DNA from: Amyelois transitella
Taxonomy: Eukaryota > Arthropoda > Insecta > Lepidoptera > Pyralidae
Assembly (NCBI RefSeq): GCF_032362555.1
Contig: NC_083531.1
Location: 434,001 to 498,000 of the forward strand
DNA length: 64,000 bases
Direction: 5' to 3'
Under the pieces are notes generated by a model. It was not told the origin of the DNA, did not search any database, and saw nothing but the letters and a program-made list of their open reading frames with translations. The number at the start of each line of letters is the position of its first letter. The stretch's first letter is position 1. Positions 23,079 to 33,490 of this stretch are shown in pieces. The translations under genes were made by a program, and so were the position numbers.

Positions 23079-23649
23079 ATTTGATGTATCTTTTTGATGG
23101 GTGAATTTCCCTCGACCGAAAATTGCGTGGCATCATATTGATAGAGATATGTATAAAGGTATCCATCCGATTACCAAACATTTTTATCCGAGTTTCATGA
23201 TTTTTATCAAGTAAGCTATAATCCTCAGTTATATAATATTCGACTCTCCGTGTTTGTTAGTACATAACATAATATCTACTCTTTTATCGTAATATCAGGT
23301 GCGAGAATAATAGCTTCTTTATAAGTTATGGTATAAAATCACACATCCGCCGAGTGGTTGCCGGCACTAGAGACACCAATAGAACCACTCCATAATATAT
23401 GTTATTTCACATTTTTGTTTTGATTTTCATTTCCGTGCTTCGTTTCTGTGGTTTCCGTGGTATTTGCTATGAAAATGAGAAAAAAGAAATGGGAATGAAA
23501 ACAATGTCATTCCCGTGCTTTGTAAATAGTTTAGTGTCATCGCCGTGGCCGCGTGTTTAATTTCCGTGACTTATGTTTTTATCGCACAATTTCGTGCTGC
23601 AGTTAGGTTACTGATTATAATACATATAATCTGATTTAGAAAAAGGTTG

Positions 23650-23870
23650 TGAAAAAAATGGTCTGCCGTGTGGTTCCCGGCACCAATACAAAAAATAATA
23701 GGACCACTCCATCTCTTTTTCATGGATGTCGTAAAAGACGACTAAGGGAATAGGCTTACAAACTTGGGATTCTTTTTTTAGGCGATGGGCTAGCAACCTG
23801 TCACTATTTGAATCTCAATTCTATTATTAAGCCAAATAGCTGAACGTGGCTATTCACAATTATAACGGAC
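23650..23870 (+). mobile_element. Dispersed LINE-3'-end-like repeat copy
   Basis: From GCCGTGTGGTTCCCGGCACC to GCTGAACGTGGC; lacks the TATGTATG tail. Confidence 0.7.
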
Positions 23871-24086
23871 TTGTTGAAATTCGTCCAAAAAACTGTTTTT
23901 TAGATACTCGTTGAATTTTTGGTCAGGCATATCAAGAATCGTCTGCGGCAACCTGTTATATCACATCTTGTAGTTAACGTCGAATACAATTTACTTGCAG
24001 CTAAGTTGATGACCGCTTCCGAAACAGCATAAAGTAAGTGCCTTATCGAAGAATTTGAATTGGCGCTTATGATTTAATTAACAATA

Positions 24087-24440
24087 ACCTGTATGGCCTC
24101 GTTGCGTACAAATAAATGAAATAAACAAATTATATAATTAATTATTTCTACATTTAAAACGCTGATAAAAAGCAAGACAAATTATGTGCGCATGATTGAT
24201 ATAATATAAATAAATCAATCTTTCTAGGTTTTTACACTTTGCCCTTATCTTTTGTCGACAATTAAACATTTCGTACATTAGCTAAATCGTTTTACAGACT
24301 TTAGGACAGTTTTATAAATATATTCATCTCTTTAGGTTTGACAGAGGCGACAGGCACAAGACTCAACAAACATATGATCACGTCTTTATCCATTACGGGG
24401 TACACAGAGCCCAGTCTTATAAAGCACGTCTTGACCTAAC
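24087..24440 (+). repeat. Repeat with inverted partner at 31510-31830
   Basis: Words such as GTACAAATAAATG, AAAAGCAAGA and CTTTCTAGGTTTTTACACTT recur in reverse complement and reverse order at 31510-31830. The ends contain a decayed piece of the TATGTATG-ended repeat (GGGGTACACAGAGCC). The pair flanks gene E. Confidence 0.55.
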
Positions 24441-24789
24441 GTATTCGTAACAGATTCGTCGTTATGTCGTCATTCTAGAAGGTTAGATAATGTTCTTAAT
24501 TTGAATTATCTTTTATTTGTAATACTTATAACAATGATAATGATAATTTTCTATATTCTTATCGGCTTACATTGAATCAAAATCGTTTAAGAAAGGATTT
24601 AATAGTCTATATCTATACATCTAAATATTAGGTCCTTACATATCAAATTGGCGTTTGGTATAGGAGGAATGAAAAGTCAAATGTTTTTAATATAATATAG
24701 ATATTTATTTAATCAAAGTAAGAACCATTATTATCCATGTACTGTTGCCATCTCATAGGTAGTTCATTGATCCCTTTACTAAACAAGTG

Positions 24790-25395
24790 CGAGTTGAACT
24801 CGCGTGAAGAGGGTTCCGTACGATGTTACCTATCATGTTTTTTTTTTAAATCTGACCCAAATTTGTTTGTGGTAACTAAAAAAATATGTTCTCCCACACA
24901 TTCCATCTGCAAACGTAAGTTGGTACGCACAATATTGAGTGATTTACCATGTTATTTTAATATCATGTACTTCTTATAGGTTTTCCTATAATCTATAAGG
25001 AGAAAACTAATTTCTGTATTTTTTCAAAATTTTAGGTTTAGTGGTTTCGGAGATAAGGGGGGGGAGTTGTCAATTTTCGTCTATTTTCTTGAATAACTTG
25101 GAAACTATTTATTTTAAAATTACAAAAAAATACATTTAAGATCTTCTCAACAAGACCTTTCATTTGATATGCCACACGACGCAGTTTTCAGATTTTTTTT
25201 TAATTTTCCCCTTCCCCCCCAAAAATGACCCCCCATATACAGATTTCATCTGCTCACGTCACACCTCTGTATTTGAGTCACAGGAATTGATATGTGTACC
25301 AAATTTCAACTTAATCGGTCTAATAGATTCGGAGATAATTGACTGTAAGCGACGGACGGACAGTGTGACACGAGTGATCCTATAAGGGTTCCGTT
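24790..25395 (+). mobile_element. Unclassified dispersed repeat inside mariner
   Basis: Starts near GAGTTGAACTCGCGTGAAGA and ends with GATCCTATAAGGGTTCCG. The ending, with GGAGATAATTGACTGTAAGC and a run of GGACGGACAG before it, is a common lepidopteran repeat tail. No convincing frame. Confidence 0.5.
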
Positions 25396-25685
25396 TTTGT
25401 ATTCAGACGTCAACCATTGGAACGGGAGTCAATAAAATCTTTGAAGATTGTTTGGACTTGATTTTTGCCCCTTGGAAGAAGTTACCCCAATTTCGAAAAA
25501 AAAAAATTGTAATCTGTTGGAGTATGGTCCGGGGAGTGCGGCGGGTGTCCTAGACATTCAAATTGAAGCTGTTCTGATTCGGTAGTCATCTGCTGTGCAG
25601 TGTGTTGTCTAGCGTTGTCGTGAGGCGCAGTACCGAGCGATTGGCCAGCCTCGGGTGTTCAGCAGCTGGCTTTTCCATACATACA

Positions 25686-25830
25686 TAAAATCACGCCTCT
25701 TTCCCGGAGGAGTAGGCAGAGACTACCTCTTTCCACTTGCCACGATCATTGCTTACTTCCCTCGCTTCATCCACATTCATAACTCTCTTCATGCAAGCTC
25801 GGCGGTTTCGGGCTTCTCCATCGTAGTTTG
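25686..25830 (-). mobile_element. LINE C-terminal remnant inside mariner
   Basis: Minus-strand coding tail ARNRRACMKRVMNVDEAREV and GKWKEVVSAYSSGKEA, the same tail as at 4009-4283, flanked by mariner transposase sequence on both sides. Confidence 0.65.
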
Positions 25831-25984
25831 CAATTGCTGTCCATAGACATCTGCCGTGATGTCTGGCCAGATTTGAGAAAACTGCAACGAACGACAACGG
25901 CACTAGTCCACCATACGCTTAGAAGTAACTTTTTTGGGTCAATTTTCGCTTGGGGTAGGATTTGGCTGGCTAGCCTGAATCCAA

Positions 25985-26236
25985 CCATAAATATATAAAT
26001 AAATATATACGGGACAAATTACACAGATAGAGTTAGCCTCGGGATAAGTTCGAGACTTGTGTTACGAGAAACTAACTCAACGATACTATATTTAATAATA
26101 AATACTTATATAGATAAACATCCAAGACCCAGGCCAATCAGTAAAAGTTCTTTTTTCATCATGCCCTGGCCGGGATTCGAACCCGGGACCTCCAGTGTCA
26201 CAGACAAGCGTACTACCGCTGCGCCACAGAGGCCAT
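25985..26236 (-). mobile_element. tRNA-derived SINE, copy 1
   Basis: On the minus strand the head reads GGCCTCTGTGGCGCAGCGG then GGTTCGAATCCCGGCC, a full tRNA-like A box and B box. The body runs to an AT-rich tail of AAATA units. A close copy lies at 30805-31066. It is a SINE, not a tRNA gene, because the head is followed by a conserved 180-bp body. Confidence 0.8.
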
Positions 26237-26740
26237 TGCGATGGTGTTTCCGATTAGAGTAGAGAATCCACTTTTCATCACAGGTAATGATTTGATTTAA
26301 AAACCCTTCATTATTGTGTCGGTTAAGTAATGTAACGCAGCAGTCGACACGCGTTTGCCGGTTTGCTTCCCTCAATTCGTGAGGTTTCCCACCTTTCAAG
26401 TTTCATAATCTTCCCAATTTGCTTTAAGTTGATTAAAGTAGTTTCGTCAGTAACACTGAAGCCTGAAGCTATCTCGGTCGTGGTTTGCGATGGTAAGGCT
26501 TCTACAATAGCCTTAAATTCTTCATTATCAACTACTCCTAATACTACTCTGACCATCCAAGGGGCTTGTTCTGCAGGTCGAAATTTCCAGAACGAAAACG
26601 TTGGAACCCAAAACGCACTGTGTTTTCTTTTGCCACACAACCGCCCTAAACATCAGTAACCCTTCGAGCCGAGCCGCAGCACTGGTGCCTCGGTGGAACT
26701 CGTACTCGTAAATAATGCGTATTTCAAGTTTTCCATTTTG

Positions 26741-27526
26741 TAAATAGAAAAATCAGAAGAAAATAAACAAATGAATGACGGTTAACGAAACACAAATAAC
26801 ATCGCAATCAACCAAATTATCCCTGAGTAGGTACTAATTTATCTTCATCTACATTCATAACTTAGAACATCATATGGTATCATGTCTATTTCAACGTATT
26901 ATCGTGACATGCTCTTGCGCACGGCAACATTTTTTATGATTGCTGATTTAGTTATATTTTACGGCTATAAAATTAGAGTAATTCAGTTAGGTACTGTTTG
27001 TCATAAACCAATAAACTCTAATTTTATTCATGTATTTCAATTAATCACCACCACGGCCCCTCAAGATACTTCACATTAGTATCACGGGCTTTGCTATTGT
27101 TAAGGCAATATCCCTTAATTTTCGTTGAGGTCAAACAGGCAGTTAAAATGAAACACAACCTCATTGGTTAGTCGGTAGTACAGGCTGGAAAACAAATGAA
27201 ATTAAAAAAAAGGAACAAAAAATGGATTATTAGCGCCAAACCATATTTAAGTTTGTGTTTATTGTTTAATTCAACTTATCGTTGATAATTAATTAAAGTT
27301 CTTTTAATTTGAAAAGTTATTTCATTAGTGAATATTGGAAATGTGTAAATATACATAAATGTGTTGCGATAATACAGTGCAATTTACATAGCTTATGCTA
27401 CAGTTTTCTTCACGACGCCTACCTGTGCATAATATTTCAAGAAATGTGTATGTATATTTTGTGAGTTCAATGAACAGTGCTGAACATAGTTGTTTCCAAA
27501 ATAAAAAGCAAATTACATATGAATCA
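26741..27526. other. Spacer before the E/F duplication unit
   Basis: No gene seen. From about 27078 the sequence (TAGTATCACGGGCTTTGC) is shared with 32797 onward and marks the left edge of the E/F duplication. Confidence 0.5.
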
Positions 27527-27532
27527 TTTATT
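27527..27532 (-). terminator. Poly(A) signal of protease E
   Basis: AATAAA on the minus strand, about 60 bases past the stop of gene E; same place in gene F. Confidence 0.7.
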
Positions 27533-27591
27533 AGTAGAGACTTAAATTGCCATTAATCTGGTAGTGAATATTATCTATGAATCTGGTGCGT

Positions 27592-29623
27592 TCACAGACG
27601 GGCCTGGAGCCAAGAGATGAAGGAGGTCACTCTGACGAACCCGGCGGGGAAGCCGGTCTGGCAGCCGCTCACGTGGCCGAAGGAGGTGATACCGATCTTA
27701 AAGAAAATTGTGAATTAGAACAGAATAATTCCCAGTTTAAGCGGCAAAAGTCAGACAAAGCTAAATGTCCCTGCCTAACTAGCTAATCGCCCATGTAGCA
27801 AAATATCTAATTGTCAAGAGGCCTACATAACAAAACCCCTATCAAGTAATACTAACCAGGTTGCGCTCGCTGCCGACCCACACCCACAGGGGGCCGCCGG
27901 AGTCCCCGCCGCAGGTGCTGCGGCCCTGGCCGCTCACGCAGATGACGGAGCTGGCGACCACAGAGTTGCCGTAAGTGGAGGCGCACACAGCGTTGGTGAT
28001 CACTTGCAGGGAGACCTCGCTCAGGAACTGGTTGTTGGTGATGGGGTTGTCTGTGGAGAAAAAACCGTTATTAAGATTCTTGTAGCATTGCTGACTAACA
28101 GGGAAAGTTCTTATTAAAATGCCCATTTTCTCTATTTTACTGAATATTGGCATGATGTGTGACTGGTTCTAGAAACTAGGCATGATATCAAAAGACGCGC
28201 CCCGCTCTCCTTTCGAGAGAGGTGAGGATTTAACCAGATTAATGTCAGAGAAAAATAAATAACTCAATATTGGCATGATGAGTTACTGATTCTAGACTCT
28301 TTCTAAATTAAAGACTCCGGCTAAGTGTTCGAAAAAATTTGATAACTAAAACATAACACAGAAATTTTGCACGAACGAACACACTGATAGGATGAAAGTC
28401 TTCACCAAACCATTAATTCTATTCAGGAATACTCACTGTCTCCGGTGGCGCCGAAACCGGCAGCCCAGGCCCAGGTGCCGACGAAGTTGTTGTTCACTTG
28501 AGAAGTAGGCAGGCTGATGGGCTGAATGACGTCTGTCAAAAGAATAGGATTAGATGTTGAACAAGATACGTGTTTCAAGCTAAGTGGAGATCATTAAGTG
28601 TAGTACAATATTTACACAAGTGATCTCATTACCAGTCCTGTCCTCCTCAATCAGGTATCTTGAATTTATAGGCTAAAATGGAATGTTAATTGCATTAAGT
28701 GAATAAAGTAAATCTCCCATTTTACTATCCTTCCTACAATTTGGCTTGAACTTGTGTTCGAATCAAATCAAGTACAACTTAGGTTGGTATAAGAATGTTC
28801 ACGAACTGGTATCAGCTCTTCGTTCGTCATCATAAATGGCACTTCCTTTTTTTTCAATAATAAACAGCTAATATGTTTGATTAAACTATGAATGTGGTAA
28901 AAGCACTCACTGGTGTAAGTAACCCAGCTGAGGTTGATGACAGCAATATCATTGTTCAAGTTGTTCTGGTTGTAGTTGGCGTGGACTTCCACGTTGGAGG
29001 TGGGGACGCGGACTCCGCCGGAGAAGAGGAGGGTGGAGCCGAGGACCACGACGAACTGGAGAGCTTGGCTGTTGCCGTGTCTCCAGCAGTGGGCGGCGGT
29101 GACGGCGCGCGTGTTGGACAGGAGGGAGGAGCCGCAGACGGAGGTGAAGCCATTGCTAAGCGTGATGACTAGACCACCCTGTAACATGAAGATGAATTAA
29201 TTTTTGTGCCTTTTCGACCATGATCCAGCATTAGGTGAGTCAGCTAACATAACCCCCTGCGAGGTAGACAGAGAAATCAAAATATTGAAAAGCCACGTTC
29301 AGCTGCTTGGCTTAACGATGAGCTTTTACACAAAACTACTCCCATCTGACCAACCTTTACAGAACTTTGGCAACCCGTATTGGATCATGGTATCAATCCA
29401 TTCGCAAAATTGATGAGTAATAAATTCTTACCAAGTGTGGGTGAGAGCCGAGGGCAGCAGCGTTTCCTCCTGTGATCCTGGAGCCATCGAAGTCGGCAGC
29501 TTCCTCGCGAGCCTTGATCTTAGCAGCTAGTTCAATACCGATCTCCTGGTGGTAGTCCTGGAAGATCGCCTCTTCAGCCAGAACGGCCGCCACCAGAGCA
29601 ACGAACACTACCAACAGCTTCAT
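27592..29623 (-). CDS. Chymotrypsin-like serine protease E
   Basis: Secreted S1 endopeptidase, 284 residues. Exons in transcript order: 29623-29432, 29178-28911, 28532-28437, 28050-27857 and 27696-27592, phases 0, 1, 1, 0. Signal peptide MKLLVVFVALVAAVLA; propeptide contains [16 protein letters not shown]; activation at R-ITGG; TAAHC, NNDIA and [12 protein letters not shown] keep the triad and the chymotrypsin-type Ser at the pocket base. Introns are much shorter than in B and C. Exon 3 differs from B at about 30 of 96 bases, yet exon 4 differs at only 2 of 194, a sign of gene conversion. Near-twin of gene F. Confidence 0.95.
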
Positions 29624-29657
29624 GACTGTAGAATACCGGGACTTACTTCTACAACAG

Positions 29658-29665
29658 CTTTTATA
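29658..29665 (-). promoter_or_regulatory. TATA box of protease E
   Basis: Minus-strand TATAAAAG lies 42 bases before the ATG. Upstream sequence (GATAAATCTG, then an AATTAATTAAT run) is shared with gene F but unlike the B/C/D promoter block. Confidence 0.7.
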
Positions 29666-29840
29666 CAGGGCACTGCATAGATTACAGATTTATCAGTATT
29701 AATAATCAATTAATTAATCTCATGAGTATAATCTCCGTCTAATCTTTGAGTTTTTCGGAATATGTACATATATGAGACTCGAAATGTTTGTTGGTCTGTC
29801 TGTATCAAGTATTATTTCAAAAATTATTTTTACATCATTT

Positions 29841-30090
29841 TGCCGTGTGGTTTCTGGCACTTCAGAATACTGCCACTCCATCTTTTCCATGGATTTCGTA
29901 AAAGGCGACTGGGGGTAGACTTAAAAACTTGGGATTGCTCTTGTAGGCTATACACTAACAACCTGTCACTATTTAAATCTCAATTTCATCATAAAGCCAT
30001 AACGCTGAACGTGGGATTTAAGTATTTTTTAAGACTATTGGCGCAAGAGATATAGATGTGACTATAAGTGAGTATGTATGCTATATTATC
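29841..30090 (+). mobile_element. Decayed dispersed LINE-3'-end-like repeat
   Basis: GCCGTGTGGTTTCTGGCAC to TGAACGTGGG and a GAGTATGTATG end; more diverged than most copies. Confidence 0.6.
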
Positions 30091-30104
30091 CTGGAACTGT
30101 TTAC

Positions 30105-30350
30105 AATCATCAATGTCACTGATAGCCCGAAACATTTTTAGGTCGTTAGCGAAAAGCAGCAAGCCGAGTCTGGGCTCCTATGGTAGATCATTCGCCATAA
30201 CTATTAACTCCAAAGGACCCAGATTGCTGCCTTGAGTTACTCCAGATCTGACAAAATAACGACCAGATTTGCATCCACCGCACTCCACATATTGCATTCT
30301 ATCACTTATGTATTTTGCTATGAATTTTAATAGATGCGGAGTGCAGTTAC
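30105..30350 (-). mobile_element. Decayed LINE reverse transcriptase fragment
   Basis: The minus strand reads ISDRMQYVECGG, then GVTQGSNLGPLEL, MANDLP, and LLLFANDLKMFRAISDIDDC, which are RT motifs of a Jockey-like element with the first Asp of the FADD box changed to Asn. A stop is seen. It is a different LINE from the one at 10841. Confidence 0.7.
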
Positions 30351-30804
30351 ATAATTGGCACGAGCATAGGATAAATCTATATCATCAACTACTTATAATC
30401 TATTATAGGTCTCGATAATTGTAGTTTTCACAGGTTTGGCAAAAAGGGACATTCAGGCGGGCGGAGCCGCGGGAAACATTTAGTTCGGAAATATGATCTG
30501 AATGTGATAATGATTAAATCGCGTTGAGCCATCCATGTTTAAAAATATTATGTTTTTTGGGTTTCCCCAGGCTAATTCTTTATAATACCTAACACTAAAG
30601 TACTTAGTTAAAGTAAAAACAAACAGTTGCCTTAGTTCTTATACTAATCCGACGTCCGCTCAGCTCGTGTCGAGGCATCGTACAACACCCCGACGCTGGT
30701 CTTCCGGGGACTACATCTTTTTCAAGCCTTCTCCCCCAACACGACGTGTTTCTTAAAATTACTTATGTAATACATTTCTCATTTCGTCACACATTTGAGT
30801 TTCT

Positions 30805-31066
30805 TACTTATAAATATAAATAAATATAAATAAATATATACGGGACAAATTACACTGATTGAGTTAGCCTCGAAGTAAGTTCGAAACTTGTGTTACGAGA
30901 TACTAACTCAACGATACTATATTTTATAATAAATACTTATATAGATAAACATCCAAGACCCAGGACAATCAGAAAAAGTTCTTTTCTCATCATGCCTTGA
31001 CCGGGATTCGAACCCGGGACCTCCGGTGTCACAGACAAGCGTACTACCGCTGAGCCACAGAGGCCG
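30805..31066 (-). mobile_element. tRNA-derived SINE, copy 2
   Basis: Close copy of 25985-26236 with head GGCCTCTGTGGCTCAGCGG and B box GGTTCGAATCCCGG on the minus strand. High likeness of the two copies points to fairly recent activity of the family. Confidence 0.8.
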
Positions 31067-31509
31067 TCAAAACTTATTAAAAGGAACCTTAGTTTGTGTT
31101 AGGGTTTTTTTAATGGTAATTTCTTTTTTGTTGTTGCCCAGATTTCCGCAGAAAGGGGAACTAGGGAAAGGGCACGGGGGCGGGCATTGCGCTTTACCTA
31201 AGCACCGACGCGAGTTGCCGGAATGTTATCAATGAATGAGATAATTATAGTATTAACTACTGGCGTGTATTACTCAATTATCTTACTCTTTTCGGGATAA
31301 TTTGAAATACTGTTTTCCTCAGGTTCAGTATCGGATACTGAAAGCTACCTTTTTGTGTAGTAAGTCTTAATCAAAAATTAATTGTGTTTTATGTACAGAA
31401 AACCTTAAGTGAGATAAAACGCGAAATGTTAACTTTTTTTATTTCCGCCAATTTAAGGGATAAGGCAAAATGGTATTTGAATCTCAATTCCATCATTATG
31501 ACTACAGCT

Positions 31510-31830
31510 GAAAGTCAAGACAAGACGTTCTTTTCAAGACGGGCTCTGTGTACCCCGTGGGAATACAAATATAATTGGGCTTAAGTTTGTAAAAACGATA
31601 TACAAATATTAAAAACATAATAAAGTAATTACTTAAGTACAATAATAAGATAGGTGCAAAGTGTAAAAACCTAGAAAGACTGATTTATTTATATAATATA
31701 TCAATCATGCGCAGACAGTTAAGTATCTTGCTTTTTATCTGCGTATCAGTACAAATGAAGAGCTAATTAATTGTACTCGTATAATGTTTATTGCATTTAT
31801 TTGTACGCGACAAGGCCATCCATCATGTAT
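31510..31830 (-). repeat. Inverted partner of 24087-24440
   Basis: Contains AAGTGTAAAAACCTAGAAAG and GCATTTATTTGTACGCGACA in opposite orientation to 24087-24440, with a scrap of the TATGTATG-ended repeat at its outer end. Confidence 0.55.
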
Positions 31831-31867
31831 TTGTACTCGGGTTCTCGGAAACGGCCCGTTGAAATCT

Positions 31868-32128
31868 ATACTAATATTATAAAGCTGAAAGAGTTTGTTT
31901 GAACGCGCTAATCTCAGGAACTACTGGTTCAAATTGAAAAATTCTTTTTGCATTGAATAGTCCATTTATCAAGGAAGGCTTTAGGCTATATAACATCACG
32001 CTGCAACTATTAGAGTGAAGAAATAATGGAAAATGTGAAAAAAACGGGGAAAATTATTCATCCTTGAGGGCTTCAATGATGCCCAAAATAACTATTCCAC
32101 GCGGACGAAGTCGCGGGCACAGCTAGTT
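31868..32128 (-). mobile_element. Copy of the CGCGACTTCGTCCGCG repeat
   Basis: Minus-strand copy ending in CGGACGAAGTCGCGGGCACA at the right; the left end has TACTAATATTATAAAGCTGA, the usual far end of the family. Confidence 0.7.
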
Positions 32129-32284
32129 TAAATATAAAATAGGTGCATATGTACGGGGAGTAAAAATTCGATCTAGCAGGGTCCCACATCCGGGAACATT
32201 CGTTTTTCCCATATTTTAACCCAAAAACATTTTTCCATATTAAATGGTCGCTAGAGATCGATAATTACGGCGCCACGATTGTTT

Positions 32285-32630
32285 TACTCGCAATAGGCTC
32301 GGTGGTCAAAGCAGTAAGGTGCCCGCGATCCGCAGACAGGCACGGGTTTTGCAAAGTTATGCACATTAGTTTGAATACTAACCGTTGCTCTTACGGTGAG
32401 AGAAAACATCGTGAGGAAACCTGCACATTCAGGCAACTTGCTGTGTAACTATGATCGATCCAATACGGGTTAGGTATACCTGCAAAGGTTGCGGAGGTCA
32501 GATGGTGGTGGTCGCTTCGTGTAAAAACCTGACTCACCCAATTTAGGGTCCACGGTCAAAGGCATACCCCAGGCTCCTCTCCAGAGTGGTGAGGATGCAA
32601 CCGGGACTAAAAGCCAGAAGGAAGAAGATT
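32285..32630 (+). mobile_element. tRNA-derived SINE related to 40208-40605
   Basis: Shares CTCTTACGGTGAG, CTGCAAAGGTTGCGG, TCGCTTCGTGTAAAAACCTG and CTCCTCTCCAGAG with the SINE at 40208. A second short tRNA-like head (TGGCTCGGTTGGCAAGCG ... GGTTCGATCC) follows at about 32640-32720. Confidence 0.65.
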
Positions 32631-33146
32631 GTTTTACACGATGGCTCGGTTGGCAAGCGATCGGTTTTCAAGTCGAACTATCTACATTCTACATAGGTTC
32701 GATCCCTAAATAATGCATGTTTTTTTTATTTTCATTCTTCTTTTGTTTTTTTTTATTTTCATTCTTCTTTTGAATTAGTATCATGTATCATCAAATTAGT
32801 ATCACGGGCTTTGCTATTGTTAAGGCAATATCCCTTAATTTAAAGAAAAAACCGTTTAGGTCAAACAGGCAGTTAAAATGAAACACAACCTCATTGGTTA
32901 GTAGGTAGTACTGACTGGAAAACAAATGAAATTAAAAAAAGGGAACAAAAAATGGATTATTAGCGCCAAACAATATTTAAGTTTGTGTTTATTGTTTAAT
33001 TCAACTTATTGTTGATAATTATTTAAAGTTCTTTTAATTCGAAAAGTTATTTCATTAGTGCATATTGTAAATGTGTAAATATACATAATGTGTTGCGATA
33101 ATACAGTGCAATTTACATAGCCGCAGTTTTCTTCACGACGCCTACA

Positions 33147-33312
33147 AATCTTTCTCCGATGAAAATGCTGCAGTGTAGTTTGTTCCGCCGCTTCTTCTAC
33201 ACATGCGCTTTGGAAGCGGTAGTAGTTATAATTAGATTTAAGTGATGTGACGTCAATAAGTGATACCTTGTATCCAATTTTGAAAATAAATCTATTTTAT
33301 TCTATTCTATTC
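33147..33312 (+). mobile_element. LINE 3'-end insertion beside gene F
   Basis: Same 3' end as 4627-4793 (ATGAAAATGCTGCAGTGTAG to the TATTC tail). The matching site in the E unit (after CTTCACGACGCCTAC, near 27424) has no insert, so it postdates the E/F duplication. Confidence 0.8.
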
Positions 33313-33420
33313 TCTGTGCTCATACTTCAAGAAATGTGTATGTATATTTTGTGAGTTCAATAAACAGTGCTGAACATATTTAGTTGTTTCCAAAATAAAA
33401 AGCAAATTAGCTATGAATCA

Positions 33421-33426
33421 TTTATT
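33421..33426 (-). terminator. Poly(A) signal of protease F
   Basis: AATAAA on the minus strand, about 65 bases past the stop. Confidence 0.7.
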
Positions 33427-33490
33427 AGTAGAGCTTAAATTATAAATGCCATTAATCTGGTAGTGAATTTTATCTATGAATCTGGTGCGT

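Larger units (their letters stand above)
24628..26740 (-). mobile_element. Mariner transposon remnant, split by three insertions
   Basis: On the minus strand the pieces code, in order, for a mariner transposase: a start near 26734 (MENLKYALF in place of the usual MENLEIR), PSQTTTEIASGFSVTDETT and NLKQIGK (helix-turn-helix part), CDEKW (first catalytic Asp), VWW, HDNAR (second Asp), SPDHTPTDY (third Asp, D34D type) and a terminal NELPMRWQQYMDNNGSYFD. Frameshifts and stops are many. Foreign pieces at 24790-25395, 25686-25830 and 25985-26236 interrupt it. A candidate end with TTAGGTCCTTACATAT lies at 24628; the opposite terminal repeat was not recognised. Confidence 0.85.

Noticed and set aside
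26160-26236. tRNA gene on the minus strand (also 31000-31066)
   Set aside because: The tRNA-like part leads into a conserved 180-bp body present in both copies, which identifies a SINE.
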